64,000 nt of DNA, taken from Azospirillum sp. SYSU D00513 (GTDB taxonomy: Bacteria > Pseudomonadota > Alphaproteobacteria > Azospirillales > Azospirillaceae). The translations under genes and the position numbers were made by a program. Positions within the stretch are counted from its first letter, which is position 1. Every line of letters starts with the position of its first letter. Below, piece after piece: positions 16,325-23,325 of this stretch. Under the pieces are notes generated by a model. The model was given only the letters and a program-made list of their open reading frames with translations. It searched no databases and had not been told where the DNA came from. The stretch lies in assembly GCF_017356015.1 (NCBI RefSeq), contig NZ_JAFIQV010000025.1, positions 1 through 64,000 of the forward strand, given 5' to 3'.

Positions 16325-17278
16325 ATGATCGACGACAGCCAGACAGCCCTGCTCGAAAGGGCTCCCACCACCGACACGCCGCCCGCCACCCAGCTGCGCG
16401 CCGTGCCCTCGCAGCTCGCCACGGCCGACCGCCTGGGCGCGCTCAAGGATCTGCCCGGTTTCTGGGAGGGCACGGGCTTCAGCCTGATCGCCCGTCCGGA
16501 CTTCTCCGGCAAGAGCCCCAACGGCATTTTCCTGCAGCTGAACCTGCTGCGGGAAACCATCGAGTTCACCTCGATCGGTTCGCCGGTCTTCAACCGCGGC
16601 AGCCTGCAGGACGACATCGCCATCTACGGCGTGACCTACCTGCACCGGGTGACCGACGCCGTTTCCGGTGGCGCGCTGCACATCGAGCCGGGCATGTGGC
16701 TGAACATCCCGGAGACCACCTCGCCGAAAGCGGACGCGAGCATCGCCCGGCTTGCCACCATCCCTCACGGCAACGCGGTCTGCACCGTCGGTTTCGTCCA
16801 GCAGGCGGTGTTCGACAAGCTTCCGACCATCCCGCCGGCCAACACGGTGCCCTTCGGCATCGGAGGCCAGCCGCCGGCCGCCGGCACGAAGAACCCGTTC
16901 CCCGAGTATGATCTGGGCACCGCCTCCAGCTTCCGCACCAGCCCTCTGCCGGACGGCATCACCCAGGCCATCCTGGATGATCCGAACCAGGTGCTGCGCG
17001 ACGCGCTGGCCCAGCAGGTCAACGTGAAGGGCATGACGCTGAAGGCGATCACGCGGCTGATCACCCAAACGCCGGCGTCCGGCGGCATCGCGAACATTCC
17101 GTTCATCAACAGCAACGCCGACGCGCCGAGCATGGAATCGGTCTTCGCCATCGAAACGGTGGAGGATGCCTGCGGCAACGAGTTCCTGCAGCTGCAGTAC
17201 TCGCAGACCGTGCTGCTGAACTTCGGCGGGAGAAGCTGGCCGCACGTGACGGTCGGAACCTTGATCAAGGCCTTCTGA
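16325..17278 (+). CDS. Putative heme-binding beta-barrel protein
   Basis: 317 residues with LGALKDLPGFWEGTGFSLIARPDF near the start, then NGIFLQLNLLRETIEFTSIGSPVFNRGS, LHIEPGMWLNIPETT, LATIPHGNAVCTVGFV and a C-terminal LQLQYSQTVLLNFGGRSWPHVTVGTL. I recognise this as a family usually annotated heme-binding protein; the GFWEGTG start resembles nitrobindin-like barrels. This is from memory of sequence patterns, not a search. No signal peptide. GGAG sits 6 bp before the ATG at 16325. It ends the cluster and is followed by a strong terminator. In this setting it might carry heme or a hydrophobic ligand for the dehydrogenases, but there is no direct evidence. Confidence 0.6.
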   Translation: MIDDSQTALLERAPTTDTPPATQLRAVPSQLATADRLGALKDLPGFWEGTGFSLIARPDFSGKSPNGIFLQLNLLRETIEFTSIGSPVFNRGSLQDDIAIYGVTYLHRVTDAVSGGALHIEPGMWLNIPETTSPKADASIARLATIPHGNAVCTVGFVQQAVFDKLPTIPPANTVPFGIGGQPPAAGTKNPFPEYDLGTASSFRTSPLPDGITQAILDDPNQVLRDALAQQVNVKGMTLKAITRLITQTPASGGIANIPFINSNADAPSMESVFAIETVEDACGNEFLQLQYSQTVLLNFGGRSWPHVTVGTLIKAF

Positions 17279-17309
17279 ACGGCATCCCGGTTGCGGGCAA
17301 CGGGTTGAA

Positions 17310-17345
17310 GCCCCTCTTCCTTCCGGAAGAGGGGCCATGCTGTTT
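17310..17345 (+). terminator. Strong intrinsic terminator ending the oxidoreductase cluster
   Basis: gcccctcttcc (17310-17320) and ggaagaggggc (17325-17335) form a perfect 11-bp stem with a ttcc loop, followed by catgctgtttt. It lies 32 bp after the heme-binding-like gene and separates the cluster from the tRNA operon. Confidence 0.85.
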
Positions 17346-17443
17346 TCATGAACAGCCGGAGAGCCCGCGAAGGGGCGTGGGCCATGGATCGCCCGACAGG
17401 GTTCGAGGGACCTCGCCCATTCTCCGGCCGCAGAATTTTCCGC

Positions 17444-17472
17444 TTGCGGCCTGCCGCGCTTCCGCCTATATC
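17444..17472 (+). promoter_or_regulatory. Promoter of the tRNA cluster
   Basis: TTGCGG (17444-17449) and TATATC (17467-17472) are separated by exactly 17 bp, a good sigma70-type match. The predicted start lies about 25 bp before the first tRNA gene. Confidence 0.55.
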
Positions 17473-17504
17473 GACGGCCCGCGCCGCTCCGGCGGATGCG
17501 GGAT

Positions 17505-17591
17505 GCGCTCGTGGCGGAACTGGTAGACGCGCTAGGTTCAGGTCCTAGTGGCTGAAAGGCCGTGGGGGTTCGACTCCCTCCGAGCGCACCA
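17505..17591 (+). tRNA. tRNA-Leu (CAG)
   Basis: 87 bases including encoded CCA. Acceptor arms GCGCTCG and CGAGCGC pair fully. The anticodon arm CTAGG-TTCAGGT-CCTAG gives anticodon CAG. The long variable arm (ggctgaaaggcc) is typical of class II leucine tRNAs, and GGTTCGA is present in the T loop. Confidence 0.97.
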
Positions 17592-17605
17592 AAGGCATCG
17601 ATTAG

Positions 17606-17681
<76 letters not shown>

Positions 17682-17766
17682 ATCGAAGTCGGGTTGAAGC
17701 GAAGTTTGTGTTTGTGACGATTGTGCTTGTATTTGAGGCTTCGGCCCCGTATAAGCCGCCCACCGT

Positions 17767-17842
17767 TCCGGATTAGCTCAGTCGGTAGAGCAGCGGACTG
17801 TTAATCCGCGTGTCGCTGGTTCGAGTCCAGCATCCGGAGCCA
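17767..17842 (+). tRNA. tRNA-Asn (GTT)
   Basis: 76 bases including CCA. Acceptor arms TCCGGAT and ATCCGGA pair fully. The anticodon loop CTGTTAA gives GTT. D and T arms are standard. It lies 85 bp after the alanine tRNA. Confidence 0.97.
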
Positions 17843-17876
17843 CTTCGCGAGGGTTGTTGCGCGTATCTTGTCTAGT

Positions 17877-17953
<77 letters not shown>

Positions 17954-17962
17954 CTCTTTGGA

Positions 17963-18037
<75 letters not shown>

Positions 18038-18080
18038 TCCAGAGTAGCGGTTGATTGCAGAGTAGAGTGCCACAGTGAAT

Positions 18081-18167
18081 GCGGTCGTGGCGGAATTGGT
18101 AGACGCGCAGCGTTGAGGTCGCTGTGACAGAAATGTCGTGGAAGTTCGAGTCTTCTCGACCGCACCA
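18081..18167 (+). tRNA. tRNA-Leu (GAG)
   Basis: 87 bases including CCA. Acceptor arms GCGGTCG and CGACCGC pair fully. The anticodon arm CAGCG-TTGAGGT-CGCTG gives GAG. The long variable arm (tgacagaaatgtcg) is class II. It is the last tRNA of the cluster. Confidence 0.97.
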
Positions 18168-18249
18168 TCACCCCGGACAATCCTTCCGGGCATCCGGCCA
18201 CCGGGAAGGCCGGCATCTCTCCCTCCCGATCCTCACCTGATTTCCGCTA

Positions 18250-18453
18250 TCACGCTTCGGCCATCGCGCGCAGATGCGCCAGGGCCACGGCGCCCCTGCC
18301 CTCCCCCACGAGTTCGCGCGGGGTGCGGTGAAATCCTGCCAGCTTGACGGCGTCGTACCAGACCAGCGCCTGCTCGACGGAGCCGAATCGCGGCAGTGCG
18401 GCGGCGATCACCTCTTCCATCGTGACGGCGGTCTTCTCGTCGCAGAACATCAT
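18250..18453 (-). CDS. Small protein, possibly Xre/MbcA/ParS antitoxin-like C-terminal domain
   Basis: 67 residues from MMFCDEKTAVTMEEV. The section LPRFGSVEQALVWYDAVKLAGFHRTPRELVGEGRGAVALAHLRAM faintly resembles the toxin-binding domain of MbcA/ParS-type antitoxins (formerly DUF2384), which has FGS..A..W......GGxTPxELL....A...V...L. There is no helix-turn-helix part and no RES-type toxin next to it, so the resemblance may be chance. The start at 18453 follows GGAAGG. It lies 67 bp downstream of the Old Yellow Enzyme gene on the same strand and is probably co-transcribed. Confidence 0.5.
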   Translation of the reverse strand: MMFCDEKTAVTMEEVIAAALPRFGSVEQALVWYDAVKLAGFHRTPRELVGEGRGAVALAHLRAMAEA

Positions 18454-18520
18454 CGAATCCTTCCTTCGTAGGAGGACCCCGCCTCGCGGCGGAGCCCTGT
18501 CGTCCATCCCGGCCGGGGCT

Positions 18521-19657
18521 TCAGCCCAGGCTCGGGTAATCCACATAACCGCGCGCGTCGCCGCCGTAGAAGGTCGAGCGGTCGTAGCGGTTCAGCGGCG
18601 CGCCCTGGCGCAAGCGCTCCGGCAGGTCCGGGTTGGCGATGAAGAGCCGGCCGAAGGCCACGGCGTCCGCCGATCCCTGCGCCACCACCCGCTCCGCCGT
18701 CTCCTTGACGAAGCCGCCCGCCGCGATCACCGGGCCGCCGAAGCGGGTGCGGAAGCGCGAGGCCGCGTCCGGCGCGTTCGGGTCCAGCGCGTTGGTGTCG
18801 CTGTTCTGGTCGGCCCGCGGCTCCACGATGTGGAGATAGGCGAGGCCGCGCGTGCCGAGCTGGGCCGCCACATGATCGAACAGCGCGCCGGGGTCGCTGT
18901 CGCTCATGCCATTGAAGTGCCCCCAGGGGGAGATGCGCACGCCCACCCGGTCGGCGCTCCAGGCGCCCGCCACCGCGTCCACCACCTCCAGCAGCAGCCG
19001 CGCCCGGTTCTCGAGGGAGCCGCCGTAGCGGTCCTCGCGCCGGTTGGTGCCGTCCTGAAGGAACTGGTCCAGCAGATAGCCGTTGGCCGCATGGATTTCC
19101 ACCCCGTCGAACCCGGCCTCGCGCGCGTTGAGGGCGGCTTGGCGGAAGGCGCCGACGATGCCCGGGATCTCATCCTCGCGCAGCGCCCGCGGCGTCTCGA
19201 ACGGCACGGGCCGGCCCTGCGCGTCCATGTGGCCGCCCGGCGGCGTCACGGCCGATGCCGATACCGGCACCGCCCCACCCGGCTGCATCGAGGAGTGGGA
19301 GATCCGGCCGGTGTGCCAGATCTGCAGGACGATCAGCCCGCCCTTGGCGTGCACCGCGTCGGTCACATCGCGCCAGCCCCGGACCTGCTCCGCCGAATGG
19401 ACGCCCGGCGCGCCGGGATAGCCCCGCGCCTGTTCGGAAACGTCGGTGGCCTCGGCGATGATCAGGCCCCCCTTGCTGGCGCGCTGGCCGTAATATTCGG
19501 CGTTCAGCGCGTGCGGCACGTCGCCGGGCTGGCGCGAGCGCATGCGGGTGAGCGGCGGCATCACCACCCGGTGTTCGAGCGCGAGCGCGCCGAGCCGGAC
19601 CGGGGTGAAGAGCGGGCTGTCGGGCTGTGAGCTGTTGGGCTGTGAGCTGTCGGGCAT
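18521..19657 (-). CDS. Old Yellow Enzyme family NAD(P)H:flavin oxidoreductase (NemA-like)
   Basis: 378 residues of the FMN-containing OYE barrel: LFTPVRLGALALEHRVVMPPLTRMRS, QIWHTGRISH, FRQAALNAREAGFDGVEIHAANGYLLDQFLQDGTNRREDRYGGSLENRARLLLEV and VAFGRLFIANPDLPERL. HAANGYLLDQFL with the downstream RxDxYGGSxxNRxRF-type motif is diagnostic. Such enzymes reduce activated alkenes, maleimides or nitro compounds. The first residues, SSQPNSSQPDS, come from a short direct repeat in the DNA (19618-19655), so the true start could vary slightly. A LysR regulator is transcribed divergently 130 bp away and probably controls it in response to electrophiles. Confidence 0.92.
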   Translation of the reverse strand: MPDSSQPNSSQPDSPLFTPVRLGALALEHRVVMPPLTRMRSRQPGDVPHALNAEYYGQRASKGGLIIAEATDVSEQARGYPGAPGVHSAEQVRGWRDVTDAVHAKGGLIVLQIWHTGRISHSSMQPGGAVPVSASAVTPPGGHMDAQGRPVPFETPRALREDEIPGIVGAFRQAALNAREAGFDGVEIHAANGYLLDQFLQDGTNRREDRYGGSLENRARLLLEVVDAVAGAWSADRVGVRISPWGHFNGMSDSDPGALFDHVAAQLGTRGLAYLHIVEPRADQNSDTNALDPNAPDAASRFRTRFGGPVIAAGGFVKETAERVVAQGSADAVAFGRLFIANPDLPERLRQGAPLNRYDRSTFYGGDARGYVDYPSLG

Positions 19658-19751
19658 GGCTGTTCCCTCATTCCTGGAGCGTCATTGAGCGTCGCCACCA
19701 GATAGCGTCGTGCGGAAAGCTCCTGTAGTCTCCGCATCGGACAAGCCGGCT

Positions 19752-19766
19752 TATCGGAAAACGATA
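19752..19766. promoter_or_regulatory. Candidate LysR-type operator
   Basis: tatcg-gaaaa-cgata is a perfect 5-bp inverted repeat with a 5-bp spacer, 21 bp before the LysR start and inside the divergent promoter region. A 10-bp palindrome aagccggctt (19743-19752) adjoins it. Both have the form of sites bound by LysR-family dimers. Confidence 0.5.
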
Positions 19767-19787
19767 CAATCGACGGCACGAGGCCCT

Positions 19788-20705
19788 ATGGACACCGACG
19801 AGCTTGCCGTTCTGGTGCAGGCCGCCGCGGCGGGAAGCCTGTCGGCGGCGGCGCGCCGGCTCGGGCTGACGCCCACCATCGCCAGCCGCAGGCTGGCCGC
19901 GCTGGAACAGCGCCTCGGCACCCGGCTGATGCACCGGACCACCCGCTCGGTCTCCCTCACGCCGGAGGGGGAGGCCTTCCTGCCGCATGCCCAGGCGATG
20001 CTGGGCATCGAGGAGGCGGCGCGCGCCAGCCTCGCCCCCGCCCGGCAGGGGGCCAGCGGCCTCTTGCGCGTGACGGCGCCGGCCGCCTTCGGGCGCAAGA
20101 TCGTGGCGCCCCTCGTGCCCGGGCTGCTGGCGGACAACCCCGAACTGCGCATCGAGCTGGAGCTGACCGACAGCGTGGTGGACATCGTCGCTGCCGGGAT
20201 GGACGTCGCGGTGCGGATCGGGCGCTTGCGCGATTCCAGCCTCATCGCCCGGCGCCTCGCCCCCAACCCGCGCGTGCTCTGCGCGTCCCCCGCCTATCTG
20301 GAGCGGGCCGGCACGCCGCGCACGGTGGAGGCGCTGGCGGGCCACGAATGCCTGACGCTGACGGGCATGGCGGCTTGGCCCTTCGAAACCGACGGTCGGC
20401 TGCGCGAGGTTCGGGTCGGCGGGCGCTTCGCCAGCACCAGCGTGGAGGCCCTGCGGGCGGCCTGCCTCGGCGGGCTGGGCCTCGCCCTGCTCTCCGCCTG
20501 GGACGTTGTGGAGGAGTTGCGCGCGGGAACGCTGCTGCCGGTCCGCCTCGACGCCTCGATCCCGCAGGAGTTCGCCATCTGGGCCGTCTATCCCAGCGCG
20601 CGGCTCGTCTCTCCCAAGCTGCGGATCTTCATCGCCGCGCTGGCGGAGGCGCTGGCGACCCTCACCCTGCAGGTGCCGGCCTGCGGCCATGAGGAAAACG
20701 GCTGA
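19788..20705 (+). CDS. LysR-family transcriptional regulator
   Basis: 305 residues. The N-terminal winged helix reads DELAVLVQAAAAGSLSAAARRLGLTPTIASRRLAALEQRLGTRLMHRTTRSVSLTPEG (about 4-61), followed by the substrate-binding fold with GLLRVTAPAAFGRKIVAPLVPGLLADNPELRIELELTD. The ATG at 19788 gives the usual N-terminus; longer in-frame starts add unrelated residues. It belongs to the subgroup that often sits divergent to quinone or alkene reductases. It likely controls itself and the OYE gene through the inverted repeat just upstream. Confidence 0.93.
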   Translation: MDTDELAVLVQAAAAGSLSAAARRLGLTPTIASRRLAALEQRLGTRLMHRTTRSVSLTPEGEAFLPHAQAMLGIEEAARASLAPARQGASGLLRVTAPAAFGRKIVAPLVPGLLADNPELRIELELTDSVVDIVAAGMDVAVRIGRLRDSSLIARRLAPNPRVLCASPAYLERAGTPRTVEALAGHECLTLTGMAAWPFETDGRLREVRVGGRFASTSVEALRAACLGGLGLALLSAWDVVEELRAGTLLPVRLDASIPQEFAIWAVYPSARLVSPKLRIFIAALAEALATLTLQVPACGHEENG

Positions 20706-20739
20706 TTCCATCCCCTCTTGACCGCCGTGCGGCCCTGCC

Positions 20740-20841
20740 TAAATCCTCCGCCGCCGGGAGCCTATGAGGGACCCGGCAGGCACGCGCCGCACATCACGGC
20801 GCGCTCGTATCCATGTTGCTCAAGAGGAGGATGTGGCTATG
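20740..20841 (+). promoter_or_regulatory. ROSE-type RNA thermometer in the Hsp20 5' UTR
   Basis: The leader shows the layout of alphaproteobacterial ROSE elements. Two stems come first: gccggg/cccggc around 20753-20776, and cgcgccg (20783-20789) with cggcgcg (20797-20803). Then the hallmark TTGCT (20816-20820) stands just before AGGAGG (20825-20830) and the ATG at 20839. In ROSE RNAs this UUGCU pairs imperfectly with the Shine-Dalgarno sequence and melts on heating. The published Bradyrhizobium element has nearly the same TTGCTC-N-GGAGGAT arrangement. The 5' boundary is approximate. Confidence 0.75.
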
Positions 20842-21309
20842 GGCACGATCGACCTGTCTCCACTTTTCCGTTCGACGGTCGGCTTCGACCGGCTGTTCGA
20901 ACTGCTCGATGATGTCCTGCGTTACGAGCCGGCGGACCATTATCCGCCCTACGACATCGAGAAGACCGGCGAGGACCAGTACCGCATCGCCATGGCGGTC
21001 GCGGGTTTCGCGCCGGAGGACATCACCATCACCGCCCAGCCCAACCGGCTGGTGGTTTCCGGCCGCAAGCCGCAGCGCGACGGCGCCCGCTACCTTCATC
21101 ATGGGCTGGCGATGCGCGCCTTCGAGCGGCGTTTCGATCTCGCCGACTTCGTCGAGGTGAAGGGCGCCACGCTGGAGAATGGCCTTCTGACCATCGAACT
21201 CGCCCGCGAGCTGCCGGAGGCGATGAAGCCCCGCACCATCCAGATCGGCAGCGCGCCGCAGCCGATGGCGCTCGAACACCGCAAGCCGGAGCTTCGGGAA
21301 GCCGCCTGA
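20839..21309 (+). CDS. Small heat-shock protein, Hsp20/IbpA class
   Basis: 156 residues. It opens with DLSPLFRSTVGFDRLFELLD, typical of class A small heat-shock proteins. The alpha-crystallin domain follows: YPPYDIEKTGEDQYRIAMAVAGFAPEDITITAQPNRLVVSGRK, FERRFDLADFVEVKGATLENGLLTIELARELPEAMKPRTIQI, including the ENGLL motif. It is an ATP-independent holdase that binds unfolding proteins. The ATG at 20839 has AGGAGG 8 bp upstream; an earlier ATG at 20831 is out of frame. Translation is probably heat-induced through the upstream ROSE element. Confidence 0.95.
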   Translation: MGTIDLSPLFRSTVGFDRLFELLDDVLRYEPADHYPPYDIEKTGEDQYRIAMAVAGFAPEDITITAQPNRLVVSGRKPQRDGARYLHHGLAMRAFERRFDLADFVEVKGATLENGLLTIELARELPEAMKPRTIQIGSAPQPMALEHRKPELREAA

Positions 21310-21391
21310 AGGCGGTGGCGCGCCGCCCGGCCGAAGCGGCGGGCGGCGCGCCGGCCCTTCGCTGGCCGGCCCTTCACTGGAGAGCGATGCG

Positions 21392-21859
21392 ATGTGGATG
21401 GACAGGGAACGGGAAAGGACGGAAGTGCATTCGGCCGGGGTTCCGGCGGAACGGGCAACGCAGGCCGCGAACGATCCCGGCCGGCACCCGCGCCCGACGG
21501 CCTACCCATCCGGCACCAGGGCCGTGATCCGGCGGCGGGGCCACGGCCCCCTGACCTCGGGAAAGGCGCGTGCCGGCGACTGGATCCTGAGCTTCCAGCC
21601 GACCTCCGCGCCGTTCATCGAACCGCTCATGGGCTGGTGCGGCGGGACGGATCCCCTGCGCCATGTCGAGCTGCGCTTCCCGAGCCGGGAGGCCGCCGTC
21701 CGCTTCGCCGAGCGCCGCAACCTTCCCTATGAGTTGATCGAGGCGCGTGGCGGGGAACAGCCGGCGAGCGGAATGCCGCTCTGGACGGGCTGGATGCGCG
21801 ATCGGCTGGCGGCGAACACGAACGGGCAGCCGGCCCGTGACGGTACGAAAAGCGCCTGA
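21392..21859 (+). CDS. Complex I accessory protein, NDUFS4-like (ETC complex I subunit family)
   Basis: 155 residues. After a variable, charged N-terminus comes the family core: RAGDWILSFQPTSAPFIEPLMGWCGGTDPLRHVELRFPSREAAVRFAERRNLPYELIE. The sequence W.L.F.p....EPLMGW....D....V.L.F...E.AV.FAer..l.Y is the signature of NDUFS4/AQDQ subunits, which alphaproteobacteria share with mitochondria. Many bacterial copies are about 100 residues, so the N-terminal 50 may be a real extension or the start may be further in. It lies 82 bp after hsp20 and could be co-transcribed. Confidence 0.82.
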   Translation: MWMDRERERTEVHSAGVPAERATQAANDPGRHPRPTAYPSGTRAVIRRRGHGPLTSGKARAGDWILSFQPTSAPFIEPLMGWCGGTDPLRHVELRFPSREAAVRFAERRNLPYELIEARGGEQPASGMPLWTGWMRDRLAANTNGQPARDGTKSA

Positions 21860-21962
21860 GGCCGCCTGCCCAGCTTTTAAACAAACTCCTTAGGCAATTG
21901 CCCCAGCGGAGTGCATTTCGAAAAAATTCGCGGTTGCCTGCGACAGATTCGTTCGGCGTGGC

Positions 21963-21990
21963 TTGACAGCCTCTCCTTTCGCCGTAATCT
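21963..21990 (+). promoter_or_regulatory. Sigma70-type promoter of the amide operon
   Basis: TTGACA (21963-21968), a perfect -35 box, and TAATCT (21985-21990) are separated by 16 bp. Transcription would begin near 21997, just before the leader hairpins and terminator. Confidence 0.65.
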
Positions 21991-22002
21991 GGCCGTCACA
22001 TA

Positions 22003-22081
22003 CCGGCAAATGCGCCGGACGGCATATGAGCCCTTCATCCCGATTGCAGCATCGCGCGCGGTCCGGGGTGGAGGGCTTTTT
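22003..22081 (+). promoter_or_regulatory. Transcription-attenuation leader, probable AmiR antitermination target
   Basis: A first hairpin ccggc-aaatgc-gccgg (22003-22018) has a six-base loop. A 14-bp stem (22029-22042 with 22064-22077; arms agcccttcatcccg and cggggtggagggct, two G-U pairs) then runs into ttttt (22077-22081). The latter is an intrinsic terminator placed before the operon's first gene. Downstream genes include an ANTAR-domain AmiR-like protein, a family that binds paired six-base-loop hairpins to prevent such terminators. The loop has A at position 1 but not the usual G at position 4, so the protein target is tentative; the terminator is clear. Confidence 0.7.
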
Positions 22082-22122
22082 CGTTGGGCCCGGCTTCAAG
22101 CGGGCCGGGGGAGGATCGGCGG

Positions 22123-23325
22123 GTGCGGCAGGATCGCCAGGATTACGGCGTGGGGCTTCTCTTCTCCACGACCGGCACCTACGCGGCGCTCGGCCAGGAC
22201 GGGCTCGACGGCGCGCTGATGGCGCTGGACGAGGTCAACAGCGACCCGTCCCTGGGCTTCCGCCTGCGCGCGCGGATCGAGAATCCCGGTGGCGTCATCG
22301 AACGCTATCACGCCCTGTGCGAGGACATGATCCGGCGCGACGGCTGCCGCCACGTGGTCGGCACCATCACCTCGCTCAGCCGCAAGGAGATCATCCCGGC
22401 CATCGAGAAGCACGACGCGCTGCTCTGGTACATGTGCCCCTACGAGGGATTCGAGTGCAGCGACAACGTCGTCTACACCGGCGCCTGCCCGAACCAGCAC
22501 ATCGTGCCGCTGTTCCAGCATGTCCTGCCGCGCTATGGCGCGCGGGCCTGCCTCGTCGGCTCCAACTACATCTGGGGCTGGGAGATCAACCGGATCGCCC
22601 GCGCCCTGATCCAGCCCTGCGGCGGCGAGGTGCTGTCGGAGCGCTACCTGCCCTTGGGCAGCGAGGATGTCGGCCGCATCGTGGCGGAGATCGCGCAGAA
22701 GAAGCCCGACTTCATCCTGAACAACTTCGTCGGCACGACCAGCTACGCCTTCTTCCGGGCCATGCGCCTGCTCGCCGAGCAGGACCCCTCCTTCCGGCCG
22801 GAGATCCGCCCGATCGTGAGCTGCAACCTCACCGAATGCGAGCTGGGGCTGATCGGCGAGGCGGGAATCGGCCATCTCTCCAGCGCGATCTGGTTCGAGG
22901 AGGCCGGCGGGCCGGAGAACGCCGCCTTCGTCGCCCGCGCCAAGGCGCGGCTCGGCGGCGGGCGGCGGCCCTCCGCCTTCTTCACCGGCGCCTACGCCGC
23001 CGTCCGCCTGCTGGCCGAGGCGATCCGGGAGGCGGGGACCGATGATGTCGCCGGGGTCAAGCCGGTGCTGACCGCCCGTTCCTTCGCCACCCCGGCGGGC
23101 CGCTTGAGCATCGACCCCCGGACCAACCACGCCACCCTCACCCCCCATCTCGGCCGCATCGCCGAGGGGGGCCGCTTCGACATCATCGAAAGCGCGCCGG
23201 AGCCGATGGCGCCCGACCCCTACCTCGTCCATTTCGATCCCGACCGCCTGGCGGCTCTGGTCGCGGCCGCGCGCCAAGCCGGCGATGTCCCCAGCAGCGC
23301 CCCCGATGCGAGGCCGACCGCATGA
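22123..23325 (+). CDS. amiC: AmiC-like amide sensor (periplasmic-binding-protein fold)
   Basis: 400 residues of the Peripla_BP_5/AmiC family: YGVGLLFSTTGTYAALGQDGLDGALMALDEVNSD, CEDMIRRDGCRHVVGTITSLSRKEIIPAIEKHDALLWYMCPYEGFECSDNVVYTG, CPNQHIVPLFQHVLPRYGARACLVGSNYIWGWE. No signal peptide is present, as expected for cytoplasmic AmiC, which binds small amides and releases AmiR. GTG 22123 is chosen because GGGGGAGG precedes it; upstream codons overlap the leader. It overlaps the AmiR-like gene by ATGA, matching amiC-amiR order in Pseudomonas. UrtA-type urea-binding proteins are related, but they are exported. Confidence 0.82.
   Translation: MRQDRQDYGVGLLFSTTGTYAALGQDGLDGALMALDEVNSDPSLGFRLRARIENPGGVIERYHALCEDMIRRDGCRHVVGTITSLSRKEIIPAIEKHDALLWYMCPYEGFECSDNVVYTGACPNQHIVPLFQHVLPRYGARACLVGSNYIWGWEINRIARALIQPCGGEVLSERYLPLGSEDVGRIVAEIAQKKPDFILNNFVGTTSYAFFRAMRLLAEQDPSFRPEIRPIVSCNLTECELGLIGEAGIGHLSSAIWFEEAGGPENAAFVARAKARLGGGRRPSAFFTGAYAAVRLLAEAIREAGTDDVAGVKPVLTARSFATPAGRLSIDPRTNHATLTPHLGRIAEGGRFDIIESAPEPMAPDPYLVHFDPDRLAALVAAARQAGDVPSSAPDARPTA

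Noticed and set aside
17305..17548. Short open frames between the cluster terminator and the tRNA genes
   Set aside because: They span the terminator, the tRNA promoter and the first tRNA; no coding evidence.
18168..18249. Inverted repeat cccgga...tccggg after the last tRNA as a terminator
   Set aside because: Only 6 bp of stem and no T-tract; too weak to list as a terminator.
22042..22055. A second six-base-loop hairpin (cgat-tgcagc-atcg) as the partner ANTAR site
   Set aside because: The stem is only 4 bp and the loop has neither A at position 1 nor G at position 4. It lies in the terminator loop and may be chance; not listed as a separate site.
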